The notes: generated by a model not told the origin, from the sequence alone. A stretch of DNA of 64,000 nucleotides from UBA5239 sp040391785 (GCA_040391785.1 JBEBXH010000002.1:62001-126000); one strand, 5' to 3'. Positions 44,642 through 53,973 are shown, counted from the stretch's first letter. Translations and numbers: made by a program.

Positions 44642-45452
44642 ATGAATGATGCGCATGATGAATTGAAAGAGATTATTTCCAGACGGAATTTGCAGGAAGA
44701 GGCGGGAGCGGTTTATTTTGCGCGGGGATTGGATTATTTCAAGCGTGGGCTGGTGAAGAAACTGCAAATTAAAGACGACTGCATTGAAGGTGGAGTTGGC
44801 AGATTTGCTGAGAGCCCTGAAACGCCGCAAGGAAGTCTTGCCGCTTCTGCAAAATGCATATCAATATTTTAAAAACGATGAAAGCCTTTTGGGAAAACTC
44901 GTTGGCGAACTTATTTATTGCGGAGAAAATGATGAAGCCTTGAAACTGGCCTGGGCGCATTTTGAACATTCACCGAATAAACATGGCTATGACTTTCTAG
45001 GGTTGACCGCTCGTTCCTGCCACCAGGGCAAGGTCTATCTGGAAAAAGTTATTATATTCCTGAGCGCTCAATTGAACAATCGTTATGACGCGATCGCAGC
45101 ACGCTCCGCGATGGTAAAAATTCGGCAAAGCGAGAAAGATTATGCCCGCGCCCTGGAAATAGCCGTAGGCGGCCTGTGCAAACATGAAACACTCTATTCT
45201 TTAGCAGCTGCGCTTGCCAAAAAACAGCCGGATGCTTCCGCAAAACTGATGAAAAGGCCAATCGATCAACTCCTGCCACGAACAGGCGACCATGCTTATG
45301 CCGAATCGACCAACCTGCTGAAACTTTATAAGAAATATCTGATTTCCGCTGGAAAAACAGAACAATTCCAACAAGAAGTATCTGTAATCCGCCAGCAATA
45401 CAAGAAAGGGCGTAATTTTATCGCGATGTTGGACAAAAACGGGCTGAAATAG
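44642..45452 (+). pseudogene. Degraded SWIM-domain protein gene
   Basis: Two out-of-phase parts. The first (44642 on) begins like a SWIM protein: EEAGAVYFARGLDYFKRGLVKKLQIKDDCIEGGV. Near 44784 the frame changes to LADLLRALKRRKEVLPLLQNAYQYFKNDESLLGKLVGELIYCGENDEALKLAWAHFE, the helical-repeat C-terminus of SWIM proteins. The middle, with the CxC...CxH zinc site, is missing, so a deletion plus frameshift has removed it. The second part can still encode about 220 residues (44784-45452) and might be translated alone. It is transcribed away from the giant helicase gene. Confidence 0.65.
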
Positions 45453-45741
45453 TTTTGTCATAAGGCGCAATGGATTATATGATGCCTTGTTTTATCGCCT
45501 TGGTGCAAAAAAGCCCGAGAAAGACGTCGAAAGAAAGCATAAGCACGCTGTGGTAAAAATTCGAGCTCAAAATGATAGTGATGATCGCAATCCTCAATTA
45601 ATTCTTGGAAGATAATATGACTTCTATTTTATGGGGTTGTTTTTCTTTCATTGTTATATAAAATTATTCTCTGTTCATCAAAAACTTATTTTTCCCAATA
45701 AGCAGAAATAGGCAAACAGAATCAATTATTTTGAGCTTACG
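45453..45741. other. Intergenic region without a recognised gene
   Basis: About 290 bases after the SWIM pseudogene. A 28-codon frame starting MDYMMPCFIAL is open but has no ribosome site. AT-rich towards the right, up to the dispersed repeat at 45742. Confidence 0.4.
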
Positions 45742-45924
45742 CGAGAGGCTCGCGCCGCCTCTCGCGCTCTCCGCGGCAGGCCACGTGGCCTGCACCTCAA
45801 TACTTAAAAAGGAGATCCGCGAGTTTTCGACTCGCGTCAGGCGGCTGCCGCCTCTGGACACTGCCGGAGATATTTCGTTTATCACAGGTTTCCGGCGGAT
45901 TCTCAAGGCGGCGCCAGCCTCTCG
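45742..45924. repeat. Dispersed multi-hairpin repeat, copy B, with 18-bp terminal inverted repeats (MITE-like)
   Basis: The ends are CGAGAGGCTCGCGCCGCC (45742-45759) and, inverted at 45907-45924, CGAGAGGCTGGCGCCGCC, alike at 17 of 18 positions. Inside are the hairpins GCGAGAGGC/GCCTCTCGC, GCAGGCCA/TGGCCTGC and CGCGAGT/ACTCGCG shared with copy A near 8.1 kb, followed by GGCGGCTGCCGCC. The size (183 bp), inverted ends and lack of genes fit a miniature non-autonomous element; no target duplication is evident. Confidence 0.65.
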
Positions 45925-45964
45925 TTTCCTGAAAAATATTTTTGTGAAATTTCGATTGGGGATA

Positions 45965-45993
45965 TTGACAAATGGCGGGTAATCCATTATAAT
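45965..45993 (+). promoter_or_regulatory. Consensus sigma-70 type promoter of the LacI-led locus
   Basis: TTGACA at 45965-45970 and TATAAT at 45988-45993 with a 17-base spacer, both perfect matches. It lies 33 bases before the regulator's ATG. GTTAACGCGAGTTAGC just downstream may be an operator but is not a clean palindrome. Confidence 0.85.
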
Positions 45994-46025
45994 ATTGTTA
46001 ACGCGAGTTAGCAAATGAGGATTTG

Positions 46026-47048
46026 ATGACAGTGGTAACGATGAAAGACATTGCCCGCGCCAGCGGGGTGAGCCGGCCGATGGTGTCGCTGGTGCTCAAT
46101 GGGCGGGCGGGCGAGCTGAGGGTGGCCGAGACGACCCGGCAGAGGGTGTTGGAGACGGCGGAGAAGCTGGGATATTGCCGCAATCAGTTGGCGCTGTCGG
46201 TGGTTACGGGCAGGAGCCGGACGCTGGCGTTTATTTCCGAGAGTATGGGTATTTTCAATTATACCGGGCGTATTCAGGAGGGGATTTTGAATGCGGTTTC
46301 GACTCACGGGTATACGATTAAGCTTTATCATTTGAATGGCGACCGGGACCAGCTGGTCAAGAGCCTGCGCGAGTGGCAGGTCTGCGGGGCGGTCTTTCAT
46401 ATATCGGATTATCAACTGGTTGCCGGGATCCACCGGGAGCTCGACAAGCTCGGTATACCGGTGGCGATGGTGAATCTGAAGAATGGCGGGGAGACCGGTT
46501 TCGGCATCACCACCGACGACGAGACGGGGGCGTACGACGCAACGATTCATCTGATTCGTCAGGGGGCGCGGAAAATTTGTCATTTGACCGTGAAAGATGA
46601 AAAGCCGGGCAGCGAATATGTGCTTAACCGGTATAATGGCTACCTCAGGGCCATGGACGAAGCGGGGCTGCCGCCCATGGTGGTTCATGCCTCGGATGAT
46701 GACCAGGGGGCGATTGACCGGCTGCTGCGCGATAAAAACAAGCGTCCCGACGGGATTTTCTGCATCAGCGATATTTTCGGCATGTGGGTGGAAAGGGCCG
46801 CGATACGGTATGGGGTGTCGATCCCGAACGACCTGAAGCTGATCGGGTTCGGGGATCTGGATATGGCAAATTATGCGGCGGTGGCGCTGAGCAGTGTGCA
46901 CCAGAAGTATGAAACGATGGGGTTTGAGGCGGCGGAGGCCATTATTCGGGCAGTGGAAGACCCCGAATGTGAAATTCGTAAATCGGTATGCAATTTGAAA
47001 TTGCCGACCAGTTTAATCATCAGAGATTCAAGTGTAAAGCCTAAATAA
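46026..47048 (+). CDS. LacI-family transcriptional regulator
   Basis: 340 residues from ATG 46026 (GAGGA upstream). The DNA-binding head is MKDIARASGVSRPMVSLVLNGRAGELRVAETTRQRVLETAEKLGY with the hinge helix after it. The remainder is a periplasmic-binding-protein fold for a sugar effector (TLAFISESMGIFNYTGRIQEGIL, DGIFCISDIFGMWVERAAI, LIGFGDLDMANYAAVALSSVHQ). It likely represses the pseudopilin/DUF4838/glycosidase genes downstream. A strong promoter lies just ahead, so autoregulation is plausible. Confidence 0.93.
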   Translation: MTVVTMKDIARASGVSRPMVSLVLNGRAGELRVAETTRQRVLETAEKLGYCRNQLALSVVTGRSRTLAFISESMGIFNYTGRIQEGILNAVSTHGYTIKLYHLNGDRDQLVKSLREWQVCGAVFHISDYQLVAGIHRELDKLGIPVAMVNLKNGGETGFGITTDDETGAYDATIHLIRQGARKICHLTVKDEKPGSEYVLNRYNGYLRAMDEAGLPPMVVHASDDDQGAIDRLLRDKNKRPDGIFCISDIFGMWVERAAIRYGVSIPNDLKLIGFGDLDMANYAAVALSSVHQKYETMGFEAAEAIIRAVEDPECEIRKSVCNLKLPTSLIIRDSSVKPK

Positions 47049-47067
47049 ACAACAGGAGAAAGGCATT

Positions 47068-47742
47068 ATGATGGGTAAAAAATTCACACTTATCGAGCTT
47101 CTTGTAGTAATTGCGATCATAGCGATACTCGCGGCCATGCTGCTGCCGGCGCTGAACAGCGCCCGGGAAAAGTCACGGGCGATCAACTGCGTCAATAATC
47201 TCAAGCAAATCGGCTTGTCCTGCAACTGGTATTCCGATGATTATGAGAGCTGGCTGGTTCCGGTCGACCGGGATGGTTCGGCCAGGGCGCCATTGTGGGG
47301 CGGACGGCTCTCGCAGTACGGCTATTTTTCGCGAAATGTTCAATACGTCGGTGACGTGGAGCCTTATTATCCGCCGGTCATGAATTGTCCGTCGCAGCCG
47401 CCGATTTTGAACTCCGGAACTCTTTATCCCACAACCTATACGTTGACGTACTATACTTATCACTATGCCATGAATGCATATGTCGGCATTGCTGATGCGA
47501 GTTTCAACGGTACGGATTATGAGTGGCGCAAACTCACGGCCATCAGAAAGCCCTCGAGCATGTTCAATGTGATGGATTGGGGACAAAAATGGCACTATGT
47601 AACTGCCGTATCCGGATTTACTATGGCGAAATCCCGTCACACCGGCCGTTATAATATTTTGTATCTGGACGGGCATGTTCAGTCCCTGCAGTATCATGAA
47701 ATACCGACTCAAGTCAATGCCCAGGAATGGAAAGGAAAATAA
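47068..47742 (+). CDS. Prepilin-type protein with H-X9-DG C-terminal motif
   Basis: 224 residues. The N-terminus MMGKKFTLIELLVVIAIIAI is a type IV/type II pseudopilin methylation site and helix (Glu at +5); the residue before the Phe is Lys instead of the usual Gly. NSAREKSRAINCVNNLKQIGL follows. Near the C-terminus is HTGRYNILYLDGH, the H-X9-DG motif of a pseudopilin class abundant in Lentisphaerota and Planctomycetota. It sits between the LacI regulator and a secreted glycosidase-like gene, so it may serve substrate capture or secretion at the surface. Confidence 0.92.
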   Translation: MMGKKFTLIELLVVIAIIAILAAMLLPALNSAREKSRAINCVNNLKQIGLSCNWYSDDYESWLVPVDRDGSARAPLWGGRLSQYGYFSRNVQYVGDVEPYYPPVMNCPSQPPILNSGTLYPTTYTLTYYTYHYAMNAYVGIADASFNGTDYEWRKLTAIRKPSSMFNVMDWGQKWHYVTAVSGFTMAKSRHTGRYNILYLDGHVQSLQYHEIPTQVNAQEWKGK

Positions 47743-47745
47743 ATA

Positions 47746-49464
47746 ATGATTAAGAATGTATTGCTTGCGATGACGTTATGTTGTGCAGCCTTGTCCGGTG
47801 CTGAGGTGATCCTGTCGCAAGACGGACAATCGGAGTATGTGATCGTGCTGCCCGAAACAGCATCCAAAACGGACCGGTTCGCGGCGAAAGAATTGAAAGA
47901 GCATCTGGATGCGGCCATCGGCGCGGATTTCCGGATCGGAGAAAAACCGGGCAGGAAGAACATTGTCCTGGGCAAGGCGGAAGCCGTGGCAGGGGCGGAA
48001 GATGACAGTTCCTATACGGTTGAAATCGGCGAGACGGATATCCTGCTGTATGGGGGCGGGAAATCGGGGACCCTGTACGCGGTGTATGAGTTTCTGGAGG
48101 GCGAGCTCGGTTGCCGCTGGTTCGGGGCATATGCCGGGCAGACGCTGATTCCGAAACAGGCGACGTTAAAGCTTCAGCCGAAAAAAAGATCGGGGAAATA
48201 TTCATTTCCGGTACGCGGCACGCAGACATTCTTTTACAAGGACAAAAAAAGCGCGGCTTATTATCATTACCGGAACCGGCAGAATATACTGTTGCCCGAG
48301 GTTGATAACGTGGAGAATTTTCTGCCGGAGTTCAATCCCAAAGTACATGTGTTGTCGGATTATATCAACCCGGGTATCCGGCATTCTTATGAGCACCGGA
48401 TGCACAAGCAGTTGGACTGGATCGAGAACCGCAGTTACTTCACCACCAATCCGGAATATTTCCCGATGGATAAGGACGGTCAGCGTGTGCCTCAGGGCCA
48501 GTTGTGTTTCAGTAATGCGGAGTTAAGGAAAGAGCTGACCCGGCTGGTTCTCATCAATCTGGAGCGGGAACAGAAGCGGCTCAATACCGTGCCGGGGATC
48601 CTGACTTTGGACATGAATGATGTGGTTTACGAAAAATTCTGCTGGTGTCCGGATTGCCAGAAACTCGAAAAGAAATATCAGAGTCCCGCCGGGGCATACT
48701 GGGAATATCTTTCCGATTTCTGCCGTGATTTGAAGAAATCCAATCCCGAGGTGCTGGTGCGGGCATCGGCGTATCTGACGACCATAACGCCGCCGGCGAA
48801 ACTCGAAATTCCTGATAATCTGATTATCATTTTCGCCCCGATTTACAGTAATATGATTGCGCCTTTGAACCATCCCACCAACAAAAATACGATGGAGCAG
48901 TTGAAGACATGGCTGGCCAAAGATATCCGGGTCTGGTACTGGCACTATCCCCTGACTTTTCTTGAAAAGAGCCCTTATACCGTCGTTCCGCCCCTGGCGA
49001 ATATTCACAGGATCGTCGAAGACATCAAGGAAATGAAAAAACTGGGCGTGAATGGCACGTATTTCGAACATGATTCCGGGGGGATAACGGAGCGCACCAA
49101 TTTCACCGAACTGCAGTCATGGCTGATGCTGCAATGCTTCAAAGACTGCGATCAGGATGTGGATGGGCTGATCAAGGAATTCACGGATTTCCAGTACGGA
49201 AAAGCCGCGCCCCTGGTGCGCCGGTATCTGTATGAAGTGGAAGAGGAGAATCTGAAAATGCTGCGGGAGAACATCGTTGTCCGCTATAATGTGACCGATT
49301 TTCCGTATCTCACGCCGGAACGGGTGAAGCATTGGCAGGAGCTTTGTTCCCAAATGGAAAAACTGGTCGAAGATCAGCCGGAGCATCTGGCGCATGTGAA
49401 ACTTCTGCGCCGCGGACTTGACGCCGTGGCCAAGGTGAAACTTGCCGAAGACGGCAATAAATAA
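47746..49464 (+). CDS. Secreted DUF4838 glycoside hydrolase-like protein
   Basis: 572 residues with a signal peptide (IKNVLLAMTLCCAALSGA). An N-terminal alpha/beta domain resembles the GH20/GH67-type accessory fold (DRFAAKELKEHLDAAIGADFRIG, GGGKSGTLYAVYEFLEGELGCRWF). The central part matches DUF4838: LTLDMNDVVYEKFCWCPDC, DNLIIIFAPIYSNMIAPLN, VRVWYWHYPLTF-like segment, THFEHDSGG-like segment. Such proteins are linked to polysaccharide use in Lentisphaerota and Bacteroidota; substrate unknown. It lies 3 bases after the pseudopilin gene. Confidence 0.83.
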   Translation: MIKNVLLAMTLCCAALSGAEVILSQDGQSEYVIVLPETASKTDRFAAKELKEHLDAAIGADFRIGEKPGRKNIVLGKAEAVAGAEDDSSYTVEIGETDILLYGGGKSGTLYAVYEFLEGELGCRWFGAYAGQTLIPKQATLKLQPKKRSGKYSFPVRGTQTFFYKDKKSAAYYHYRNRQNILLPEVDNVENFLPEFNPKVHVLSDYINPGIRHSYEHRMHKQLDWIENRSYFTTNPEYFPMDKDGQRVPQGQLCFSNAELRKELTRLVLINLEREQKRLNTVPGILTLDMNDVVYEKFCWCPDCQKLEKKYQSPAGAYWEYLSDFCRDLKKSNPEVLVRASAYLTTITPPAKLEIPDNLIIIFAPIYSNMIAPLNHPTNKNTMEQLKTWLAKDIRVWYWHYPLTFLEKSPYTVVPPLANIHRIVEDIKEMKKLGVNGTYFEHDSGGITERTNFTELQSWLMLQCFKDCDQDVDGLIKEFTDFQYGKAAPLVRRYLYEVEEENLKMLRENIVVRYNVTDFPYLTPERVKHWQELCSQMEKLVEDQPEHLAHVKLLRRGLDAVAKVKLAEDGNK

Positions 49465-49483
49465 CAGATTGAAAGGTTTTATG

Positions 49484-51460
49484 ATGAGCAAACGAATATT
49501 TCCGAAACGGGCCATACATTTTGATTTCCACACCATGCCGGGGATTTATGATATCGCCGGCGAATTCAATGGCGACGAGTTCGGCGATACCTTGAAAGCA
49601 GCGGGGGTGGAGTACATCAATTTCTTCGCCAAATGTAATCTCGGATTCTGTTATTTTCCTACGCGGATCGGGATGGTGTATCCCGGTTTGAAACGGGATT
49701 TACTGGGGGAGGTGATCGAGGCGTGCCACAGCCGCGGGATTGGCGTTTCCGCGTATTTCAATGTGGGGCTGAGCCATGAGACGGCGCTGCGGCACCGCGA
49801 ATGGTGCACCGTGGACCAGAGCGGGCGGGTTTATGATTTCGAGAAGCGCGACCACTGGTTCCGCACCATGTGTTTCAACTCCGGGTATTATGAGCATATC
49901 CTGGCGTTGATCGACGAGGTGCTGACCAAATATCCGGTCGACGGGATCATTTGCGATTCGATGAATACGCCGGTGTGTTACGGGGTGGAATGTCTGGATG
50001 AAATGCGGCGCAACGGGCTGGATATCAATGATCCGGAGTCCTTCAAGCGGCAGGCATGGCTGAGTACCATGAAAATGCGCGACGCCATCGATGCATTGGC
50101 CGTCCGCCGCAACCCGGAACTGTGGCGCTATTACCTCGGAGTTCCGGCTTATCATCAGCCCACGCACAACGAAATGGAGATTCTGCCGCAGGGCGGCTGG
50201 GGCTATGATTACATGCCGTGGTATGTGCGCTATATGCGGACGCTGGGGCGGCCTTTCAGTTTGATGACCGGGCGGTTTCAGCGGAGCTGGGGGGATCTGT
50301 CGGGGTTGCGTCCGCACGCGGCGTTGGCTTATGACTGTTATTACGCGCTGGCTTGCGGCGCCAATGTGTCGGTGGGCGACCATTTGCATCCGCGCGGCCG
50401 GCTGAAAACGGCGGTTTACGAGTCGATCGGTTCGCTGTACCGGGAAATTGCCGAACTGGACGAGTGGACGCAGAATTGCCGTTCGGCCGCCGAAGTGCTG
50501 GTGGTCGCGCCGTGGCTGGCCGGGCCGTACGACGAAGAGCGCGCCCATATCATCCGCGGGCTGGGGCGGATGCTGTGCGAATTGAAATGCCAGTTTGACG
50601 TGTCAGACGGGGCCATCGATTTCAGCAAATACCGGCTGCTGATTCTGCCGGATGCGGTGGAACTGACGCCCGGACTGGCCGCCCGGATCGATGAGTTTGT
50701 GGAAAACGGCGGCATGGTGATCAGCTCCGGGTTCAGCGGCATCGATCGCCAGACCGGGCGTTTCCGGATCGGCGTGCTGGACGAAGCGGTGGAGGTTCTC
50801 GGCGGCGAGACGGAGAATTATACGTTCATCCACTTTGATGATTTGCGCGGGGATCTGCCGGATATGGAGCTGCCGTGTTACACGGCCGGGGCCGCGATCC
50901 GGCTCCGGGGGTACGCGCCGGGTGCGGAGGCGCACGGACGGCTGTTCAAGGGGTACTTCAAGTATCAGGACTTCGATTACCGCCACGAATATCTGTATAT
51001 CCCGGAGGACAGCGAATTGCCGCGTCCGCCGCTGGTGAGCGTGGCCGGGGGCAGGGTGTGGCATTTCGGCAATACACTCGGCAAGGCGTATTACGATTAT
51101 GCGTCGACGGCGCTGCGGGACTGGCTCGGCAACTTGTTGAATAAGCTGATGCCGGAGCCGGTGCTGAGTGTGAGCGGTCTGCCGTCTTTCGGCATGGCCT
51201 CGCTCATGCGTCAGGATAAACGGCTGATTGTACATTTGCTCAATTACGTGCCGGAGAAGCGCGGCGGCAAAATGGAGATCATCGAAGACGCGCTGGCGGC
51301 GACCGGTGTGGAGCTCTCCGTCAAAGTTCCGGCGGACATGGCGGTGACGCAGGTTTACAGTGCCCCGGACCGCGGAAATGTCGAGTTTGTCAGAACCGGC
51401 GACCGGGTCGAAATCAGGGTGCCGGACTTCAAAGGACACACGCATATTGTCTTTGAATAG
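49484..51460 (+). CDS. Glycosidase-like protein (GHL6-type TIM barrel with GATase-like trimerisation domain)
   Basis: About 658 residues, no signal peptide. The N-terminal barrel has FDFHTMPGIYDIAGEF, VEYINFFAKCNLGFCYFPTRIGMVYPGL and VDGIICDSMNTPVCYG, typical of hypothetical glycosyl hydrolase 6 and alpha-fucosidase-like families. Residues about 385-480 form a flavodoxin/GATase-like domain (YRLLILPDAVELTPGLAARIDEFVENGGMVISSGF), as in GH42 beta-galactosidases. It acts in the cytoplasm on imported sugars, probably after the secreted DUF4838 protein. Start is ATG 49484 or the adjacent 49481, after GAAAGG. Confidence 0.78.
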   Translation: MSKRIFPKRAIHFDFHTMPGIYDIAGEFNGDEFGDTLKAAGVEYINFFAKCNLGFCYFPTRIGMVYPGLKRDLLGEVIEACHSRGIGVSAYFNVGLSHETALRHREWCTVDQSGRVYDFEKRDHWFRTMCFNSGYYEHILALIDEVLTKYPVDGIICDSMNTPVCYGVECLDEMRRNGLDINDPESFKRQAWLSTMKMRDAIDALAVRRNPELWRYYLGVPAYHQPTHNEMEILPQGGWGYDYMPWYVRYMRTLGRPFSLMTGRFQRSWGDLSGLRPHAALAYDCYYALACGANVSVGDHLHPRGRLKTAVYESIGSLYREIAELDEWTQNCRSAAEVLVVAPWLAGPYDEERAHIIRGLGRMLCELKCQFDVSDGAIDFSKYRLLILPDAVELTPGLAARIDEFVENGGMVISSGFSGIDRQTGRFRIGVLDEAVEVLGGETENYTFIHFDDLRGDLPDMELPCYTAGAAIRLRGYAPGAEAHGRLFKGYFKYQDFDYRHEYLYIPEDSELPRPPLVSVAGGRVWHFGNTLGKAYYDYASTALRDWLGNLLNKLMPEPVLSVSGLPSFGMASLMRQDKRLIVHLLNYVPEKRGGKMEIIEDALAATGVELSVKVPADMAVTQVYSAPDRGNVEFVRTGDRVEIRVPDFKGHTHIVFE

Positions 51461-51487
51461 TTGAAAAAATCCGGTTTTGTGATATGT

Positions 51488-51511
51488 TTATCTCTTTAAT
51501 CACAGAGATAA
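51488..51511 (+). promoter_or_regulatory. Hairpin covering the ribosome site of the chromate transporter gene
   Basis: TTATCTCT and AGAGATAA form an 8-base stem with an 8-base loop; the right arm contains the only ribosome-site-like GAGA before ATG 51516 and is followed by TTTT. It could act as a weak terminator for the upstream locus or hold down translation. Confidence 0.45.
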
Positions 51512-51515
51512 TTTT

Positions 51516-52136
51516 ATGGACGAACCGGTTGTTGATTTGACGCAGCTGCCGCGGCGCAAAGTGCTGTGGCTGCTGTTTTATAATTTTTTTAAGATTGCGC
51601 TGTTTGTGGTCGGGGGAGGGTACGCGATCATCCTGGCGGCGGAAAATATTTTCATCCGCAAGCTGCATTGGCTGAAAGAAGGCGAGCTGATGGATATGCT
51701 GGCGGTGATCCAGACGATCCCAGGGCTGCTGGCCGGCAATGCCGCGATTTATGTGGGGTACCGGGCGGCGGGCCGGATGGGGGCGTTTGTGGCGTTGCTC
51801 GGCGTGGCGCTGCCGTCGTTTGTCATCATCACGCTGGTGGCGATGGGGTTCTCGCAGTTGCCGATGGACAACAGTTACGTGCAGGGGGCGTTTATCGGCG
51901 TCCGCAGTGCGCTGGCGGGGCTGACGCTGGCCGCGCTGTGCCGTACGTGGCGCAAAATCATGCTCAGCCCGTTTGCCTACGCCGTGGCGCTGGGGTGCTT
52001 CGGCGGGGTAGTGTTTTTCAACGTGAACCCGGCCTGGCTGCTGCTGGGCGCGATGATGGCCGGGGTGGTTTACTTCAAAGCGGTCGGCGCGAAAATCTCC
52101 CAGGAGAATCTGACCGTGGAGGGCAAACAGCCATGA
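51516..52136 (+). CDS. Chromate transporter family protein, first half (ChrA-like)
   Basis: 206 residues with five to six hydrophobic helices. Family signatures are FFKIALFVVGGGYAIILAAE (helix 1, FxxGG), LAVIQTIPGLLAGNAAIYVGYRAAGRMGA, and LPSFVIITLVAMGF. In the CHR family short proteins come as pairs that together match full-length ChrA. It overlaps its partner gene by 4 bases (ATGA). Known members export chromate or move other oxyanions; the natural substrate here is open. Confidence 0.88.
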   Translation: MDEPVVDLTQLPRRKVLWLLFYNFFKIALFVVGGGYAIILAAENIFIRKLHWLKEGELMDMLAVIQTIPGLLAGNAAIYVGYRAAGRMGAFVALLGVALPSFVIITLVAMGFSQLPMDNSYVQGAFIGVRSALAGLTLAALCRTWRKIMLSPFAYAVALGCFGGVVFFNVNPAWLLLGAMMAGVVYFKAVGAKISQENLTVEGKQP

Positions 52137-52720
52137 GCAACATATTGCAGATCTTTGTGCTTTTCTGTTACTTCGGGCTGCTTTGCTTCGGCGGCGGCAA
52201 TGCGCTGACGCCGCTCTATATCAATAATCTGGTCGAGGAGAAACAGTGGATGACCATGCAGGAATTCGGCGACCTGACGGCGATCGCGCAGATGACGCCG
52301 GGGCCGATCGGGGTGAATGCCGCCACGTTTTTCGGTTATCGCCGGGGCGGGATACCCGGAGCCATGGCGGCGACGGGGGGATTGCTGCTGCCGTCGTATT
52401 TCCTGGTGATTTTTGCGCTGCGTTCACTGCAGAAATGGGAAAAAAGCACGCTGGTGCAGGGGATCATGAGCGGAATCCGCCCGGCCACGGTGGGGATGAT
52501 TGCCGCGGCGCTGCTGATTTTCATGCAGCTCTCGGTATTTAATACCAAAATCCCGTGGGCGTATTGGCTTGGATTAAGCGAGGCGCCCGGCGAGGCGTTT
52601 TTCATTCGTCCGGTGGCGCTGGTGATCTTCGGCGTGTCGACGTATTTCTTCTACAAAGGCAAGATCTCGATCATGGTGATCATTTTCGCGGCGGGCGGGC
52701 TCGGCGCTCTGCTCTGTTAG
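52133..52720 (+). CDS. Chromate transporter family protein, second half (ChrA-like)
   Basis: 195 residues, starting at ATG 52133 inside the stop of its partner; the frame is open further upstream but that part is antiphase reading of the first gene. Signatures: FGLLCFGGGNALTPLYINNL, LTAIAQMTPGPIGVNAATFFGYRRGGIPGAMAATGGLLLPS. It ends GGLGALLC. Forms the transporter with the first half. A short copy of its 3' end appears near 59398. Confidence 0.88.
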   Translation: MSNILQIFVLFCYFGLLCFGGGNALTPLYINNLVEEKQWMTMQEFGDLTAIAQMTPGPIGVNAATFFGYRRGGIPGAMAATGGLLLPSYFLVIFALRSLQKWEKSTLVQGIMSGIRPATVGMIAAALLIFMQLSVFNTKIPWAYWLGLSEAPGEAFFIRPVALVIFGVSTYFFYKGKISIMVIIFAAGGLGALLC

Positions 52721-52884
52721 CGCCCGGCTAATTATACCAAATTTGCGCTCTGCAATTCCATCGGCGGTTACTAATCCTTTGAATGCAAATCGGTATTACT
52801 TTCAAAATCCGGTCTGGAAAACTGGTAATTTTTATCTTTTGATGCTATCGTTAGCTGCATAGAAAATCACATAGGGCGATATTT

Positions 52885-53973
52885 ATGGGCGGCTTGCGGC
52901 AATCGAAAGAACAGATGGCATTGTTGTTCGTCAAACAAAAATGCGACCTGCTGGAACCGGGCGGGGCTCTGCCCGGTATTTATCTGCTGATGAAAGAATC
53001 CGGGCTGGGGCGCTGGGTACTGGAAAAAGCGGTGGCGAAGCTCCGGGATGAGGGGTATCTGGAAGTTCGGTCAAGGCAAGGAGCATTCCGTACGGATAAA
53101 GATAACTTTACCGGCAGCCGGGAAATCGTCGATATTCTGTTTTATATATCCGGCGTCGGGGCATTCCGGCCGACATCGTTCATGGGAGAGATGATCCAGA
53201 CCTTCGATGAGTTGGCGGCGCAGCGGCATTTGAATATCCGGCTGCATCAGATCGAATATGACAAACCGCTGGAAAACGTCATGGAACTGGTCCGCCGTTA
53301 CCGGATTTTGCAGTGTTTCCTGATTTCGCCGCTCGGCCGTCATATTACGGCGGCGCTGAAAACCATGGTTCCGCGGATTGTCGAGGTTATACCGCGTTAC
53401 CTGGACGTTTATGGTCCGGCGGTGGTTGATAATCCCGACATGGCGACGATGCAGATGAATTACCTGCACATGCTCGGGCATCGGCGCATTGCCTATATTC
53501 ACAATATTTCCGTATACAAGGATGCGGCGTTGGTTCAACACAAGCGTCTGACGGATTATTACCGTTTTATGGCCGAGCATACTTTGCAGGTAAATCCGGA
53601 CTGGGTATTCCAGATGGAAACGGACCGGACACTGTTTTTCAGGCAGGTGAACCGGATGCTGAAATCGGCACCGATGCCGACCGCGGTGGTGGTGGCCGAT
53701 CCGGCGCTGATGTGGCTGTACGATTACTGCCGGATTCATCAGATTAAAATCGGTTCGGAACTGTCGATCATGGGGAGCGATGGGTTGAAGTCGTTGAATC
53801 TCACCCCGTCCGTTACCAGCGTGATCAATTCACCGACGTTGATCGCCCGGGCGGCTTGGGATATCATGGATGACTTGCGTGCCGGAAGCGACGCCCGCAA
53901 AATCATTACCAATAAACTGGAAATCAGGACCGGAGCCAGTGCCAAGCGGATTCCGGCTGAATCTGCTATGTAG
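52885..53973 (+). CDS. GntR/LacI-type regulator (winged helix plus sugar-binding fold)
   Basis: 362 residues. The N-terminus is a GntR-like winged helix (LPGIYLLMKESGLGRWVLEKAVAKLRDEGYLEVRSRQGAF), and the rest a LacI-like effector domain (MGEMIQTFDELAAQRHLNIRLHQIEYDK, MLGHRRIAYIHNISVYKDAA, LSIMGSDGLKSLNLTPSVTSVINSPTLIARAAWDIMDDL). This hybrid is common among sugar-responsive regulators of the AraR type. It precedes and likely controls the glycosidase operon 54093-59334. Confidence 0.85.
   Translation: MGGLRQSKEQMALLFVKQKCDLLEPGGALPGIYLLMKESGLGRWVLEKAVAKLRDEGYLEVRSRQGAFRTDKDNFTGSREIVDILFYISGVGAFRPTSFMGEMIQTFDELAAQRHLNIRLHQIEYDKPLENVMELVRRYRILQCFLISPLGRHITAALKTMVPRIVEVIPRYLDVYGPAVVDNPDMATMQMNYLHMLGHRRIAYIHNISVYKDAALVQHKRLTDYYRFMAEHTLQVNPDWVFQMETDRTLFFRQVNRMLKSAPMPTAVVVADPALMWLYDYCRIHQIKIGSELSIMGSDGLKSLNLTPSVTSVINSPTLIARAAWDIMDDLRAGSDARKIITNKLEIRTGASAKRIPAESAM

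Larger units (their letters stand above)
35288..45452. mobile_element. Putative second genomic island (defence cargo), decayed
   Basis: A run of genes unlike the flanks: frameshifted tyrosine integrase, 55-aa ORF, Xis-like protein, frameshifted coiled-coil protein, giant helicase-nuclease and a broken SWIM gene, much of it more AT-rich than the surrounding metabolic loci. The integrase at the left edge and the Xis-like protein related to those of the first element argue for a mobile origin. Direct end repeats were not found, so the borders are approximate. Confidence 0.4.

Noticed and set aside
35288..45452. Direct-repeat attachment sites for the second island
   Set aside because: No convincing shared repeat was found by eye between the integrase side and the right flank; TTTGGYTGATAAG copies lie only on the left.
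51668..52132. Upstream extension of the second chromate transporter frame
   Set aside because: It reads the first transporter gene out of phase; the ATGA overlap at 52133 gives the proper start.
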